Positions 8,201 through 18,154 of a stretch of DNA of 64,000 nucleotides are shown piece after piece (position 1 is the first letter of the stretch; each line of letters opens with the position of its first letter). This DNA comes from Pseudonocardia sp. ICBG1293 (lineage in GTDB: Bacteria > Actinomycetota > Actinomycetes > Mycobacteriales > Pseudonocardiaceae), in NCBI RefSeq assembly GCF_020131355.1, contig NZ_JAHLEL010000009.1:208221-272220 (forward strand), given 5' to 3'. A program made the translations under genes and the position numbers. The notes under the pieces were generated by a model. The model was not told the DNA's origin, searched no databases, and saw nothing but the letters and a program-made list of their open reading frames with translations.

Positions 8201-10738
8201 ATGGACCGCAAGCGCCTGCTCCGCAACCCGCTGATCTGGATCCTCGTCGCACTCCTGATCTATCTGGGGTTCAGCCAGCTCTTCGACGACACCCGCGGGT
8301 ACAGCGAGGTCGCGACGTCGGTCGCGCTCTCCCAGGTCCAGTCGGGGAACGTCAAGGACGCCCTCGTCGAGGACCGTGAGCAGCAGCTCCGGCTCACGCT
8401 CGACCGCCCGATCGAGGTCGACGGCACCGAGACCACCCAGATCCTCGCCCAGTACCCGGCGCAGATCTCCGGCCAGATCTTCGACCAGGTCCGCCAGGTC
8501 CCCGGGATCGCCGAGTACGACACCGTGGTCCGCCAGGACTCGTTCCTCTCCACGCTGCTGATCACGATGATCCCGCTGGCGCTGGTCCTGATCCTGCTGT
8601 TCTGGTTCCTGAACAACGCCCAGGGCGGCGGGAACCGGGTCATGAGCTTCGGCAAGTCCAAGGCCAAGCAGCTGAACAAGGACATGCCGAAGAACACGTT
8701 CGCGGACGTGGCGGGCGCCGACGAGGCGGTCGAGGAGCTCTACGAGATCAAGGACTTCCTGCAGAACCCGGGCCGCTACCAGGCCCTGGGCGCGAAGATC
8801 CCGAAGGGCGTCCTGCTCTACGGCCCGCCCGGCACCGGCAAGACGCTGCTGGCCCGCGCGGTGGCCGGTGAGGCGGGCGTGCCGTTCTACACGATCTCCG
8901 GTTCGGACTTCGTCGAGATGTTCGTCGGTGTCGGCGCCTCCCGGGTGCGCGACCTGTTCGAGCAGGCCAAGCAGAACGCGCCCTGCATCATCTTCGTCGA
9001 CGAGATCGACGCGGTCGGCCGCCAGCGCGGCGCCGGCCTCGGCGGCGGGCACGACGAGCGCGAGCAGACCCTGAACCAGCTGCTCGTGGAGATGGACGGC
9101 TTCGACGCCCGCGGCGGCATCATCCTGATCGCCGCGACGAACCGGCCGGACATCCTGGACCCGGCGCTGCTGCGCCCGGGCCGGTTCGACCGGCAGATCC
9201 CGGTCGGTGCCCCCGACCTGGCGGGTCGCCGCGCGATCCTGTCGGTGCACTCCAAGGGCAAGCCCTTCGCCGACGACGTCGACCTCGAGTCGCTGGCCAA
9301 GCGCACGGTGGGGATGTCCGGCGCCGACCTGGCCAACGTGATCAACGAGGCCGCACTGCTGACCGCCCGAGAGCACGGGACGCTGATCAACGGTGCCGCG
9401 CTGGAGGAGTCGGTGGACCGCGTCGTCGGCGGCCCGAAGCGCAAGTCGAAGATCGTCTCCGAGCGCGAGAAGAAGATCACCGCCTACCACGAGGGCGGGC
9501 ACGCGCTGGCCGCGTGGGCGATGCCGGACCTGGAGCCGGTCTACAAGCTCACGATCCTGCCGCGCGGGCGCACCGGCGGGCACGCGCTCGTCGTCCCCGA
9601 GGACGACAAGGGCCTCATGACCCGCGCCGAGATGATCGCGCGGCTGGTGTTCGCGATGGGTGGGCGCTCGGCCGAGGAGCTCGTGTTCCACGAGCCCACC
9701 ACCGGGGCGTCCTCCGACATCGACCAGGCGACCAAGATCGCCCGCGCGATGGTCACGGAGTACGGCATGAGCGCCAAGCTCGGCGCCGTCCGCTACGGCC
9801 GCGAGCAGGGCGATCCGTTCCTCGGCCGCTCGATGGGCAACCAGGCCGACTACTCGCTGGAGATCGCCCACGAGATCGACGAGGAGGTGCGCAAGCTCAT
9901 CGAGGCCGCGCACACCGAGGCGTGGGAGATCCTGAACACCTACCGCGACGTCCTCGACGACCTCGTGCTGGAGCTCCTGGACAAGGAGACCCTCAACCGC
10001 AAGGACCTCGAGCGGATCTTCGGGTCGGTGGAGAAGCGGCCGCGGATCACCGCGTTCGACGACTTCGGTGTGCGGACGCCGTCGGAGAAGCCGCCGATCA
10101 AGACCCGGCGCGAGCTGGCGCACGAGCGCGGCGAGGTCCTGCCGCCCGAGCAGGACGAGCGCACCCCGGTCGAGGTCGGCTCGGCCAACGGCTACGGCGA
10201 CGCTCCCGGCACGCCGGGTGCCTCCCCGTTCCCGGCGGGCGGCCCGGTCCCGAGCCGGCCCGACGCGCCGGACGACGGCGGCTACGGCTCGGGCAACGGT
10301 GGTCACGGCGGCGGGAACGGCTCGGGCAACGGCGGGAACGGGCACGGTGCCCCCGGAAACGGTGCGCCCGGCAACGGCGCCCCCGGAAACGGTGCCCCCG
10401 GCCACGGCGCTCCCGGCAACGGTGCCCCGGGCAACGGGTACGGCGCCCCGGCGCACGGCTACGGCCAGGCCGGGTCCTACGGCGGCCCGGGCCGGCCCCC
10501 ACCGCCCGCCGTCGCCCCGAACTACGGCGCACCGCCGGACTGGCGGCCCGCGACGACCCCCCAGGGGCAGAGCTGGCCGCCGCCGAACTGGGCGCAGCCA
10601 CGGCACCAGGGCGGGCCCTCGTCCGGCCCGGCGCCGGGCAACGGCAACGGTGCACACGGCGGCGGCACGCCGGGCGGTGCGGAGGACCCCGGCGCCGGCG
10701 AGCAGCGGCGCGGACACGACCCGGAGGCAGGACACTGA
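8201..10738 (+). CDS. ftsH: ATP-dependent zinc metalloprotease FtsH
   Basis: Membrane-anchored hexameric AAA+ protease that degrades misfolded membrane proteins and short-lived regulators. The 845-residue protein has a first membrane helix (residues ~8-25), an extracytoplasmic domain and a second helix (~116-135). The AAA module follows, with Walker A GPPGTGKT (~208), Walker B IIFVDEID and the [11 protein letters not shown]. The protease domain has HEGGH (~430) and the third ligand region SSDIDQAT. The C-terminal ~170 residues are a Gly/Pro/Asn-rich disordered tail with a perfect-length 15-bp tandem repeat. It heads the folate gene cluster; its TGA overlaps the proposed folE start. Confidence 0.97.
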   Translation: MDRKRLLRNPLIWILVALLIYLGFSQLFDDTRGYSEVATSVALSQVQSGNVKDALVEDREQQLRLTLDRPIEVDGTETTQILAQYPAQISGQIFDQVRQVPGIAEYDTVVRQDSFLSTLLITMIPLALVLILLFWFLNNAQGGGNRVMSFGKSKAKQLNKDMPKNTFADVAGADEAVEELYEIKDFLQNPGRYQALGAKIPKGVLLYGPPGTGKTLLARAVAGEAGVPFYTISGSDFVEMFVGVGASRVRDLFEQAKQNAPCIIFVDEIDAVGRQRGAGLGGGHDEREQTLNQLLVEMDGFDARGGIILIAATNRPDILDPALLRPGRFDRQIPVGAPDLAGRRAILSVHSKGKPFADDVDLESLAKRTVGMSGADLANVINEAALLTAREHGTLINGAALEESVDRVVGGPKRKSKIVSEREKKITAYHEGGHALAAWAMPDLEPVYKLTILPRGRTGGHALVVPEDDKGLMTRAEMIARLVFAMGGRSAEELVFHEPTTGASSDIDQATKIARAMVTEYGMSAKLGAVRYGREQGDPFLGRSMGNQADYSLEIAHEIDEEVRKLIEAAHTEAWEILNTYRDVLDDLVLELLDKETLNRKDLERIFGSVEKRPRITAFDDFGVRTPSEKPPIKTRRELAHERGEVLPPEQDERTPVEVGSANGYGDAPGTPGASPFPAGGPVPSRPDAPDDGGYGSGNGGHGGGNGSGNGGNGHGAPGNGAPGNGAPGNGAPGHGAPGNGAPGNGYGAPAHGYGQAGSYGGPGRPPPPAVAPNYGAPPDWRPATTPQGQSWPPPNWAQPRHQGGPSSGPAPGNGNGAHGGGTPGGAEDPGAGEQRRGHDPEAGH
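10346..10435 (+). repeat. Six tandem 15-bp units encoding [10 protein letters not shown] in the FtsH tail
   Basis: Six in-frame copies of a GGTGCCCCCGGAAAC-like unit encode Gly-Ala-Pro-Gly-(Asn/His). Copies differ at third positions, so the repeat is not just a recent slippage event. Confidence 0.85.
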
Positions 10739-11385
10739 GCACGTCGACGACGGACGGGCCCTCCGCACCGGTGGAGTCCGCCGCGGTGGCGGACGGGGCT
10801 CCCCGGGCCGTCCCCGGTGGGATCGACCTGGACCGGGCGGAGCGTGCGGTCCGGGAGCTGTTGATCGCGGTCGGGGAGGACCCGGACCGCGAGGGCCTCA
10901 AGGAGACACCGGCCCGGGTCGCGCGCGCCTACGGCGAGATCTTCGCCGGGCTGTTCGTGGACCCGGACACGGTGCTGGAGAAGACCTTCGACGAGGGTCA
11001 CGGCGAGCTGGTGCTCGTCAAGGACATCCCGATGTTCTCCACCTGCGAGCACCACCTCGTGCCGTTCCACGGGGTGGCCCACGTCGGCTACATCCCGGCC
11101 GTCGACGGCCAGGTCACCGGCCTGTCCAAGCTGGCCCGGGTGGTCGACCTGTACGCCAAGCGCCCGCAGGTGCAGGAGCGGCTGACCGCACAGATCGCCG
11201 ACGCGCTGGTGCGCAAGCTGAACCCGCGCGCGGTGATCGTCGTGCTGGAGGCCGAGCACCTGTGCATGGCCATGCGCGGGATCCGCAAGCCCGGCTCGCG
11301 CACCACGACCTCGGCGGTGCGCGGCCTGTTCAAGAGCTCGGCGACCTCCCGCGCGGAGGCGCTGTCGCTGATCAGGGGGCGCTGA
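10735..11385 (+). CDS. folE: GTP cyclohydrolase I
   Basis: First step of folate synthesis: GTP to 7,8-dihydroneopterin triphosphate. Family motifs are present: [19 protein letters not shown], the zinc-ligand region [11 protein letters not shown], and [16 protein letters not shown] with the second cysteine. The proposed CTG start at 10735 overlaps the ftsH TGA as CTGA and has GGAGG 8 nt upstream. The first canonical start is GTG 10771, which lacks a good ribosome binding site and would give 204 residues. The enzyme core begins after either start, so function is not affected. Confidence 0.94.
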   Translation: MSTSTTDGPSAPVESAAVADGAPRAVPGGIDLDRAERAVRELLIAVGEDPDREGLKETPARVARAYGEIFAGLFVDPDTVLEKTFDEGHGELVLVKDIPMFSTCEHHLVPFHGVAHVGYIPAVDGQVTGLSKLARVVDLYAKRPQVQERLTAQIADALVRKLNPRAVIVVLEAEHLCMAMRGIRKPGSRTTTSAVRGLFKSSATSRAEALSLIRGR

Positions 11386-11386
11386 C

Positions 11387-12265
11387 GTGGTCGCCCCCGG
11401 CGGGGCGCTGCCCGAGCTCGGCCGCTGCGCGGTCATGGGGATCCTGAACGTCACCCCCGACTCGTTCTCCGACGGCGGCCGCTACGTCGACCGCTCGCAC
11501 GCGGTCGCGCACGGCGTCGCCATGCGCGATGCCGGTGCCGACCTCGTCGACGTCGGCGGCGAGTCGACCCGGCCCGGCGCGGAGCGGATCGATGCGGACA
11601 CCGAGCGGGACCGTGTCCTGCCGGTGGTGCGTGAGCTGGTCGCCGAAGGGGTGCGGGTCAGCGTCGACACGACCCGGTCCGCGGTCGCACAGGCCTGCGT
11701 CGAGGCCGGCGCGGCGATGGTCAACGACGTCTCCGGCGGCCTGGCCGACCCGCGGATGGCCGCGGTCGTGGCCGAGTCCCGGACGCCGTGGGTGATCATG
11801 CACTGGCGTGGGCACAGCGCGGGCATGCAGCAGCTCGCGGGGTACGAGGACGTGATCGGCGAGGTCCGGTCCGAGCTCGTCGCCCGGGTCGACCACGCCG
11901 TGATGGCCGGGGTGGACCCCGGCCGGATCGTGCTCGACCCCGGCCTCGGGTTCGCCAAGAACGCCTCGCACAACTGGGCGCTGCTGCGCCGCCTCGACGT
12001 GTTCGTCGACCTGGGGTTCCCGGTGCTGGTGGGGGCGTCGCGCAAGCGGTTCCTCGGGGAGCTGCTGGCCTCGGCCGAGGGACAGCCGCGTCCACCGTCG
12101 GGCCGGGACATCGCGACCGCGGCGGTCAGCGCGCTCGCCGCCAACGCGGGCGCCTGGGGCGTGCGGGTGCACGACGTCGAGGCCACGATGGACGCCATCG
12201 CGGTCGCCGCCGCCTGCCGGCTCGGCGCCTCGCGCGCCCGTACCCCACGGGAGACCGGCCGGTGA
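11387..12265 (+). CDS. folP: Dihydropteroate synthase
   Basis: Condenses dihydropterin pyrophosphate with p-aminobenzoate; the sulfonamide target. The 292-residue TIM-barrel protein shows [15 protein letters not shown] near the N-terminus, [18 protein letters not shown], the DPGLGFAK phosphate region and [13 protein letters not shown] 11387 lies 1 bp after the folE stop, so it is translationally coupled in the folE-folP-folB-folK operon. Confidence 0.96.
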   Translation: MVAPGGALPELGRCAVMGILNVTPDSFSDGGRYVDRSHAVAHGVAMRDAGADLVDVGGESTRPGAERIDADTERDRVLPVVRELVAEGVRVSVDTTRSAVAQACVEAGAAMVNDVSGGLADPRMAAVVAESRTPWVIMHWRGHSAGMQQLAGYEDVIGEVRSELVARVDHAVMAGVDPGRIVLDPGLGFAKNASHNWALLRRLDVFVDLGFPVLVGASRKRFLGELLASAEGQPRPPSGRDIATAAVSALAANAGAWGVRVHDVEATMDAIAVAAACRLGASRARTPRETGR

Positions 12266-12627
12266 GCGACCGGATCGTGCTGCGCGGACTGCGGGTCCGC
12301 GGGAACCACGGCGTCTTCGACCACGAGCGCCGCGACGGCCAGGAGTTCGTCGTCGACCTGGTGGTGCACGCCGACCTCGCCCCCGCCGCCGCCTCGGACG
12401 ACCTGGCCGACACCCTGCACTACGGCGAGCTCGCCGAGCTGGCCGCGGGCGTCGTCGGCGGCCCGGCCCGCGACCTCATCGAGGCCGTCGCCGGGGAGAT
12501 CGCGCAGGCCGTGCTGGACTTCGACGCGCGGATCGCCGCGGTCGAGGTGACGTTGCACAAGCCGTCGGCGCCGATCCCGCTGACCTTCGACGACGTCGCG
12601 GTCGTCCTGACCCGGAGCCGGGCGTGA
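12262..12627 (+). CDS. folB: Dihydroneopterin aldolase
   Basis: Converts 7,8-dihydroneopterin to 6-hydroxymethyl-dihydropterin. The 121-residue product has the family layout: [21 protein letters not shown] with the active-site Glu/His region, [20 protein letters not shown] and [10 protein letters not shown] with the conserved lysine. It overlaps folP and folK by GTGA junctions. Confidence 0.95.
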   Translation: MSDRIVLRGLRVRGNHGVFDHERRDGQEFVVDLVVHADLAPAAASDDLADTLHYGELAELAAGVVGGPARDLIEAVAGEIAQAVLDFDARIAAVEVTLHKPSAPIPLTFDDVAVVLTRSRA

Positions 12628-13139
12628 CCCGCGCGGTCCTGTCCCTCGGTTCCAACCTGGGCGACCGGGCCGCGCACCTGCGCACGGTCGTCGCCGACCT
12701 GGGGACGGCGGTCGTGGCGGTGTCGCCGGTGTTCGAGACGGCGCCGTGGGGCGTCGTCGACCAACCGGACTTCCTGAACGCGGTGCTCGTCGCCGACGAC
12801 CCGGCGCTGGACGCCCGGGGCTGGCTGCGCCGCGGACGGGCCCTCGAGGACGCCTCGGGGCGGGTCCGCGAGCAGCGGTGGGGACCGCGCACCCTCGACG
12901 TCGACGTCGTGCAGGTGACCGACGACGGCGCCCCGGTCGTCTCCGACGACCCGGAGCTGCTCCTGCCGCACCCGGGCACCCCCGAGCGGGCCACCGTGCT
13001 GCTGCCGTGGCTGCTCGCCGAGCCCGGCGCCGTGCTGCACGGGCACGGCCCGGTCGCCGACCTGCTGGACCGGCTCGGCCCGGACGGGACCGCGGGCGTG
13101 CACCGCCGCGACGACGTCGTGCTGCGGGCCCCGGCGTGA
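12624..13139 (+). CDS. folK: 2-amino-4-hydroxy-6-hydroxymethyldihydropteridine diphosphokinase (HPPK)
   Basis: Transfers pyrophosphate from ATP to 6-hydroxymethyl-dihydropterin, supplying the FolP substrate. The 171-residue protein shows [10 protein letters not shown] at the N-terminus, [18 protein letters not shown], and the catalytic [12 protein letters not shown] with the Mg2+-binding aspartates. It overlaps both folB and the next gene by 4 bp. Confidence 0.95.
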   Translation: MTRAVLSLGSNLGDRAAHLRTVVADLGTAVVAVSPVFETAPWGVVDQPDFLNAVLVADDPALDARGWLRRGRALEDASGRVREQRWGPRTLDVDVVQVTDDGAPVVSDDPELLLPHPGTPERATVLLPWLLAEPGAVLHGHGPVADLLDRLGPDGTAGVHRRDDVVLRAPA

Positions 13140-13672
13140 CCGCGAGCGGGCCGGGCGGACGGGACGCCGGTCGCGGCCCCGGTGGTGACCCGCGCCCGAC
13201 GGTGCGCCCGACCCGGGTCCGCGACGTCGCCGCGATCGCCGTGGTGGCAGCACTGCTGGGGAACATCGGGGTCCAGCTGACCTACGGGATGCTGCCGACG
13301 CTGCCGGTCGCGGCCGCGGTGGTCGTCGTGGTGCTCGCCGTCGCCGAGGTGGCGGGCGGGGTGGTGCTGCGCCGCCGGATCGAGCGCCGCAACGGCGCCG
13401 CCCCGGTGCCACCGCTCGTCGCGGCCCGGGCGGTTCTGGTCGCCAAGGCGTCCGCGATCGGGGGCGCGGTGGTCACCGGGCTGTGGGTGGGGGTGCTGAT
13501 GCACACCCTGCCGCTGTCCCCGGTCGTGGTGGCCGCGTTCCGCGACAGCGTCGTCGCCGGGATCGGTGTGGTCAGTGCGTTGCTGCTGGTCGGTGCCGGG
13601 TTCTGGCTGGAGTACTGCTGCCGGGCCCCCGACGATCCGGACGACACCGACGGTGGGATCCGCACCGGCTGA
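13136..13672 (+). CDS. DUF3180 membrane protein
   Basis: The 178-residue protein has four hydrophobic segments: IAVVAALLGNIGVQL, VAAAVVVVVLAVAEVAGG, a segment around GAVVTGLWVGVLM, and VVAGIGVVSALLLVGAG. This small integral membrane family always follows folK in actinobacteria (Rv3605c in M. tuberculosis). Function is unknown; the constant linkage suggests a role tied to the folate operon or simple operon inheritance. The GTG start overlaps folK. Confidence 0.85.
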   Translation: MTASGPGGRDAGRGPGGDPRPTVRPTRVRDVAAIAVVAALLGNIGVQLTYGMLPTLPVAAAVVVVVLAVAEVAGGVVLRRRIERRNGAAPVPPLVAARAVLVAKASAIGGAVVTGLWVGVLMHTLPLSPVVVAAFRDSVVAGIGVVSALLLVGAGFWLEYCCRAPDDPDDTDGGIRTG

Positions 13673-13705
13673 GGCGCGTCCCCCGCGCGGGCGGGGGTGG
13701 TTCTC

Positions 13706-13711
13706 TACGCT
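13706..13711 (+). promoter_or_regulatory. -10 element TACGCT, leaderless spacing
   Basis: TACGCT ends 8 nt before the ATG at 13720. No ribosome binding site is visible between them. Confidence 0.5.
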
Positions 13712-13719
13712 GGACCGTC

Positions 13720-15567
13720 ATGACGTCCCCGACGCTCGGCCGCCCGTACGCCCCGGTGCCGGCGCCGTCCGCGAAGCGGCGGGGCGTGCTGCTGCCGGTC
13801 GTGGGCCTGGTCGTGCTGGCCCTGCTCGCGGTGATCACGATCGGGGTGCTGCAACGGGCGATCGGGACGCCGGGGGTCGTCGTCGGCACCCTGGCGGCGC
13901 TGCTGCCCGTCGTGCCGGTGGTGGCGGCCTTCCTGTGGGTGGACCGTTGGGAGCCCGAGCCGCCCCGCATGCTGATGGGCGCGTTCCTGTGGGGCGCCGG
14001 GTTCGCCGCGCTGGTCGCCCTCCTGATCAACACCAGCGCCTCGGCGGTGCTCGACGCGGCCGCGGGGCGCGGCGCGGGCGACCTGTTCGGCCCGGTGGTG
14101 GTCGCCCCGGTCGTCGAGGAGCTCACCAAGGGGCTGTTCCTGGTCGGGCTGCTGCTGTTCCGGCGCCGTGAGTTCGACGGGATCGTCGACGGCGTCGTCT
14201 ACGCGGGCATCGTCGCCGCCGGGTTCGCCTTCAGCGAGAACATCCTCTACCTGGGCCGGGCGGTGTCCGAGCCGGAGTCGGCCGGGGTGCTCGCGACGCT
14301 GTTCGTCCGTGGCGTCGCCTCGCCGTTCGCGCACCCGCTGTTCACCTGCATGATCGGTATCGCCGTCGGCATCGCGGTGACCAGCCGCAGCATCGGGGTG
14401 CGGGTGCTGGCGATGACCGCGGGCTACGTCGCCGCGGTGGTGCTGCACGCGTTGTGGAACGGTGCGTCGGTGCTGGCCGCGACGCCGGGTGGCTTCTTCC
14501 AGATCTACCTGTTCGTGATGGTCCCGATCTTCGTCGGGCTGATCCTGCTGGTGGTGTTCGCCCGCCGCCGCGAGGCACGGATCGTCGCCGCGCAGCTGCC
14601 CGGGTTCGCCGCCGCGGGCTGGATCGCGCCGAGCGAGGTGACCCTGCTGGCCCGGCTGTCCCGGCGGAGGGGCTGGCGCACGCTGGTGCGGCGCCGCTCC
14701 GGCCCGGCCGCGGCGAAGGCCGTCGCCGAGTACCAGTCGGCGGTGACCGAGCTGGCCTTCATGCGGAACCGGATCGCGCGCGGCGCGGTGCGGGAGAGCG
14801 CCCACGCGCTGCACGACGAGAAGCTGGCGGCGCTGCTGCGGGCCCGCGCCGTCGCCGTCGGGGTGCCGGAGGCGCTGGTCGCGGCCTGGGCGCGCAAGCG
14901 GCCGTCGGACTGGGAGCCGCCGCCCCCGGCGGCGCCGGACGGCAGCTTCTCCGGCCAGTTCCGCATCCCGACCTTCCCCGACGGCGGTGGCTCGGCCGCC
15001 TCCGCGGGGCCGGCCGTACCGCCGCTCCCGCCCGGCCCGGACACGCTCATGACCGCGGCGCCCTGGGGTCGCCCCGAGGGGCCGCGGGCCGCCCGGTGGT
15101 CGGGCGCGCCGCGGACCCCCGCTCCGCAGGCTCCCGCTCCGCACGCCCCGGCCCCGCACGCCCCCGCCGCGCCCGACAGCGGCGCCCGGCCCGTCGGGCC
15201 ACGCGGTCCGGGAGGCCCGGGTCCGGCCGACGCGGAGGCCCTCTCCGGTGGTCCGGGCGTGCCCGGACGTCCGCAGGACCCGCCCCGACGTCCCGGTCCC
15301 GATGCCGGTGTCGGGCCCGGCCCGGTCTCCGGCACCCGCGGGGCGGGCTCGCCGTCGCTACGGCATCTGCCGTTCGACTCCCCGGTGTCCGGCCCCGCCA
15401 CCCCGGCCCCGGGGGGACGTGACGAGCACCTCACCCGGCCCGTCCGCCGTCCGGAGCCTCCCGCCGCGGAGACCCGCGGCCGCCACCGCGACGACCCCGC
15501 CGACCCCGGTCCCACCCGCCCGATGCTCCGGCCGGACGACGACCCGGAGCACCCCACCGACCGGTGA
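13720..15567 (+). CDS. PrsW family intramembrane metalloprotease with long proline-rich tail
   Basis: The 615-residue protein has an N-terminal PrsW/CAAX-like membrane domain (about residues 25-290). It carries the expected glutamates in VVEELTKGLFL, FAFSENILYLG, and histidines in FAHPLFTCMIG and VLHALWNG. PrsW relatives cleave anti-sigma factors or other membrane proteins; the substrate here is unknown. After a basic helical segment (~300-400), the last ~200 residues are Pro/Ala/Gly-rich and probably disordered, ending in an acidic DDDPEHPTDR. Its position matches Rv3604c. It has its own leaderless-type promoter. Confidence 0.85.
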   Translation: MTSPTLGRPYAPVPAPSAKRRGVLLPVVGLVVLALLAVITIGVLQRAIGTPGVVVGTLAALLPVVPVVAAFLWVDRWEPEPPRMLMGAFLWGAGFAALVALLINTSASAVLDAAAGRGAGDLFGPVVVAPVVEELTKGLFLVGLLLFRRREFDGIVDGVVYAGIVAAGFAFSENILYLGRAVSEPESAGVLATLFVRGVASPFAHPLFTCMIGIAVGIAVTSRSIGVRVLAMTAGYVAAVVLHALWNGASVLAATPGGFFQIYLFVMVPIFVGLILLVVFARRREARIVAAQLPGFAAAGWIAPSEVTLLARLSRRRGWRTLVRRRSGPAAAKAVAEYQSAVTELAFMRNRIARGAVRESAHALHDEKLAALLRARAVAVGVPEALVAAWARKRPSDWEPPPPAAPDGSFSGQFRIPTFPDGGGSAASAGPAVPPLPPGPDTLMTAAPWGRPEGPRAARWSGAPRTPAPQAPAPHAPAPHAPAAPDSGARPVGPRGPGGPGPADAEALSGGPGVPGRPQDPPRRPGPDAGVGPGPVSGTRGAGSPSLRHLPFDSPVSGPATPAPGGRDEHLTRPVRRPEPPAAETRGRHRDDPADPGPTRPMLRPDDDPEHPTDR

Positions 15568-15915
15568 TCATGGCCCCGGCGGCCCCGGCGGCCCCGGCGG
15601 CCCCGGCGGCCTCGGCGGCCTCGGGATGGCGGGTGCCGCCCGGCGCCCATCGGGTGCGCACGGTCCCGGCGTGCCGGGTCCACCGACCGGCCACGGCGGG
15701 GACGGCTCCGGCGGGGACGGCTCCGGCGCGCGGCCCGCACCGCGGGGTGTCCCGCCGTCGCCAGGACGGGGGTGAGGCCGGTCTCAGGAGCGCGCCCCGC
15801 CACCGGAGCCCGTCTACCCTCGCGTCCGGCGCGCGGCAACCGGAGGTCGCGCCGACCGCGGATTGCCCGACCGGTACCCCACCAGGACCGGAGCGGGAGG
15901 AAACGGATTCTGGAC
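15568..15915. other. 348-bp intergenic stretch with tandem repeat
   Basis: No gene is supported here. The first 60 bases hold the 9-bp tandem repeat listed separately. A further GGGACGGCTCCGGC-like duplication lies near 15700-15725. GGGAGGAAACGG just before 15916 may serve as the ribosome binding site of the next gene. Confidence 0.5.
15572..15625. repeat. Six tandem copies of a 9-bp unit GGCCCCGGC
   Basis: Four exact copies of GGCCCCGGC are followed by GGCCTCGGC and GGCCTCGGG. The repeat starts 4 bp after the PrsW stop codon. It is a candidate variable-number repeat. Confidence 0.85.
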
Positions 15916-16839
15916 ATGGACTCTTCCGTCGACGCCGGTCGCCCCGCGCGGCTCGCGGTCGGGGTGGTCTCGGCCGGCCGGGTCGGCGCGGTGCTGGGCG
16001 CCGCGCTCGCCCGTGCGGGCCACCACGTCGTCGCCGCCTCCGGGGTGTCGCAGGCCTCGGTGCGCCGGGCGGAGACCCTGCTCCCCGGCGTCCCCCTGCT
16101 CCCGCCGGACGAGGTCTGCTCGCGCGCCGACCTGGTCCTGCTCGCCGTCCCCGACGACGTGCTGCCCGGCCTGGTGCGCGGTCTCGCCGCCGCCGGGTGC
16201 TTCCGGCCCGGCCAGATCGCGGTCCACACGGCGGGGTCGCACGGCGTCGCGGTGCTGGACCCGGCGACCGCGCAGGGGGTGCTCCCGCTGGCGCTGCACC
16301 CGGCGATGACCGTGACCGGCCGTCCCGAGGACGTCGACCGGCTCACCGCCTGCTGCATCGGGGTCACCGCCCCCGGCGACCCGGAGCACGGCGACCCGCG
16401 CGACGCCGTCGGCTGGAGCGTCGCCGAGGCACTCGTGCTGGAGATGTCGGCCGAGCCCGTCCGCGTCCCGGAGGCGGTCCGCCCGCTCTACCACGCCGCG
16501 CTCGTCCACGGCGCCAACCACCTGACCACCCTGGTCGGGGACTGCGTGCAGCTGCTGGAGGCCGCAGGCATCCGGCCGGCGGAGCGGCTGATCGCGCCGC
16601 TGCTGTCGGCCGCGCTGGACAACGCGCTGCGCCACGGTGACCGTGCGCTGACCGGGCCGGTCGCCCGCGGGGACGCCGGCACCGTCCGCACCCATCTGCA
16701 GCACATCGGCGACGCCGATCCCGACCTGGCGGTCGTCTACCGGGCACTGGCCGGGCGCACCGCCCACCGGGCCGCCGCCGCCGGGCTGCTCGGCCCGGAC
16801 GGCGTCCGCGAGATCGAGACCGCACTGGAGGAGAAGTGA
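15916..16839 (+). CDS. Rossmann-like and DUF2520 domain protein
   Basis: The 307-residue protein has an N-terminal NADP-binding-like domain ([28 protein letters not shown]) and a C-terminal helical DUF2520 domain ([25 protein letters not shown] sequence). The fold resembles ketopantoate reductase/pyrroline-carboxylate reductase. The gene sits directly upstream of panC with a GTGA overlap, as in many actinobacteria (Rv3603c). A role in pantothenate synthesis, for example ketopantoate reduction, is therefore plausible but not proven. ATG 15916 is used; the purine-rich GGGAGGA is 15 nt upstream. Confidence 0.85.
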   Translation: MDSSVDAGRPARLAVGVVSAGRVGAVLGAALARAGHHVVAASGVSQASVRRAETLLPGVPLLPPDEVCSRADLVLLAVPDDVLPGLVRGLAAAGCFRPGQIAVHTAGSHGVAVLDPATAQGVLPLALHPAMTVTGRPEDVDRLTACCIGVTAPGDPEHGDPRDAVGWSVAEALVLEMSAEPVRVPEAVRPLYHAALVHGANHLTTLVGDCVQLLEAAGIRPAERLIAPLLSAALDNALRHGDRALTGPVARGDAGTVRTHLQHIGDADPDLAVVYRALAGRTAHRAAAAGLLGPDGVREIETALEEK

Positions 16840-17723
16840 GCACCCCCGGCTCCACCCGGAACGGCTACGGCACCGGTCGGCTGACCGTGCACGCCGACCC
16901 GGCGAGGCTCGCCCCGGTCACCCGCGCGCTGCGCGGCGCGGGCCGCAAGGTCGTCCTCATCCCCACGATGGGCGCCCTGCACGAGGGCCACCGCGAGCTG
17001 ATCCGGCACGCGAAGCGGATCCCCGGCGCCGTCGTCCCGGTCGTGTCGATCTTCGTGAACCCGCTGCAGTTCGGCGCGGGCGAGGACCTGGACCGCTACC
17101 CGCGCCCGATCGAGGCCGATCTCGACGCCTGTCGCGAGGAGGGCGTCGAGCTGGTGTTCACCCCGCGGCCCGAGGACATGTACCCGCCGGGGTCGCAGAC
17201 CCGCGTCTGCGCCGGGCCGCTCGGCGACGAGCTGGAGGGCGCCTCCCGCCGGGGCCACTTCGACGGCGTCCTCACCGTCGTGTCGAAGCTGTTCCACATC
17301 GTCGGCCCGGACGTCGCGCTGTTCGGCGAGAAGGACTACCAGCAGCTGACGCTGATCCGCCGGATGGTGCGCGACCTGGACTTCCCGACCCGGGTCGTCG
17401 GTGTCCCGACCGTCCGCGAGACCGACGGCCTGGCCCTGTCCTCGCGGAACGTCTTCCTCGACCCCGAGCAGCGTCGCGCCGCCGCGGTGCTGTCCCGCGC
17501 GCTCGCCGCCGGGGCGTCGGTGTCGGTGCGCGGCCACGACGCCGTGCTCGCCGCCGCGCGCGCCGAGCTGGCCACCGAGCCCGGTGTCGACGTCGACTAC
17601 CTGGAGCTGCGCGACGCCGACCTCGGCCCCGCGCCCGGACCGGGCGAGGGCGACGGCCGCCTGCTCGTCGCCGCCCGGGTCGGCACCACCCGCCTCATCG
17701 ACAACGCACCCGTCGCGTTCTAG
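16836..17723 (+). CDS. panC: Pantoate--beta-alanine ligase
   Basis: Joins pantoate and beta-alanine using ATP to make pantothenate. The 295-residue product has the nucleotidyltransferase signature [15 protein letters not shown], then [31 protein letters not shown] and [16 protein letters not shown]. It overlaps the upstream gene by 4 bp and is followed 10 bp later by panD, so the beta-alanine supplier and user are co-transcribed. Confidence 0.96.
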   Translation: MSTPGSTRNGYGTGRLTVHADPARLAPVTRALRGAGRKVVLIPTMGALHEGHRELIRHAKRIPGAVVPVVSIFVNPLQFGAGEDLDRYPRPIEADLDACREEGVELVFTPRPEDMYPPGSQTRVCAGPLGDELEGASRRGHFDGVLTVVSKLFHIVGPDVALFGEKDYQQLTLIRRMVRDLDFPTRVVGVPTVRETDGLALSSRNVFLDPEQRRAAAVLSRALAAGASVSVRGHDAVLAAARAELATEPGVDVDYLELRDADLGPAPGPGEGDGRLLVAARVGTTRLIDNAPVAF

Positions 17724-17733
17724 GAGAGCTGCC

Positions 17734-18144
17734 GTGTACCGTACGATGATGAAGTCCAAGATCCACCGCGCCACCGTGACGCAGGCCGACCTGCACTACG
17801 TCGGCTCGGTCACCGTCGACGCCGACCTGATGGCGGCCGCCGACCTGCTGGAGGGGGAGCAGGTCAGCATCGTCGACATCACCAACGGCGCCCGTCTGGA
17901 GACCTAAGTGATCACCGGTGAGCCCGGCTCGGGGGTCATCGGCATCAACGGGGCCGCGGCGCACCTGGTGCACCCCGGCGACCTGGTCATCCTGATCTCC
18001 TACGGCTCCTACGACGAGGCCGAGCTGCGCGGCTACAGCCCGCGGGTGGTGTTCGTCGACGCCGACAACCGGATCGCCGACCTGGGTGCCGACCCGGGGC
18101 ACGCCCCGGAGGGATCGGGTCTGCTGACCAGCGCGGCGCGGTAG
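17734..18144 (+). pseudogene. panD: Aspartate 1-decarboxylase interrupted by an in-frame TAA at the codon for catalytic Tyr58
   Basis: PanD makes beta-alanine from aspartate using a pyruvoyl group formed by self-cleavage at Gly24-Ser25. From GTG 17734, codons 1-57 read as normal PanD, including HYVGSVTVD (cleavage site G24/S25) and [11 protein letters not shown]. Codon 58, which is Tyr in the family (the general acid in E. coli numbering), is TAA at 17905-17907. After it the same frame continues with perfect PanD sequence ([27 protein letters not shown]) to the stop at 18142-18144. A single TAC-to-TAA change explains it. It could be a nonsense mutation or a base-call error. A GTG directly after the TAA could allow reinitiation, but the product would still lack Tyr58. 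Confidence 0.9.
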
Positions 18145-18154
18145 GGCCGGGCCG

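Noticed and set aside
10343..10440. Tandem repeats as a CRISPR array
   Set aside because: Units are 15 bp, contiguous, without spacers and in frame inside ftsH.
8099..10768. An 889-codon open frame antisense to ftsH
   Set aside because: Same reason: shadow of a conserved gene.
15576..15775. A small Ala/Pro- or Gly/Pro-rich protein downstream of the PrsW-like gene
   Set aside because: The sequence comes from the 9-bp repeat and GC bias, with no ribosome binding site or recognisable family.
17908..18144. A separate small gene starting at GTG after the panD stop
   Set aside because: It is in frame with and continuous in homology to PanD; it is the second half of one gene, lacking the Tyr58 codon.
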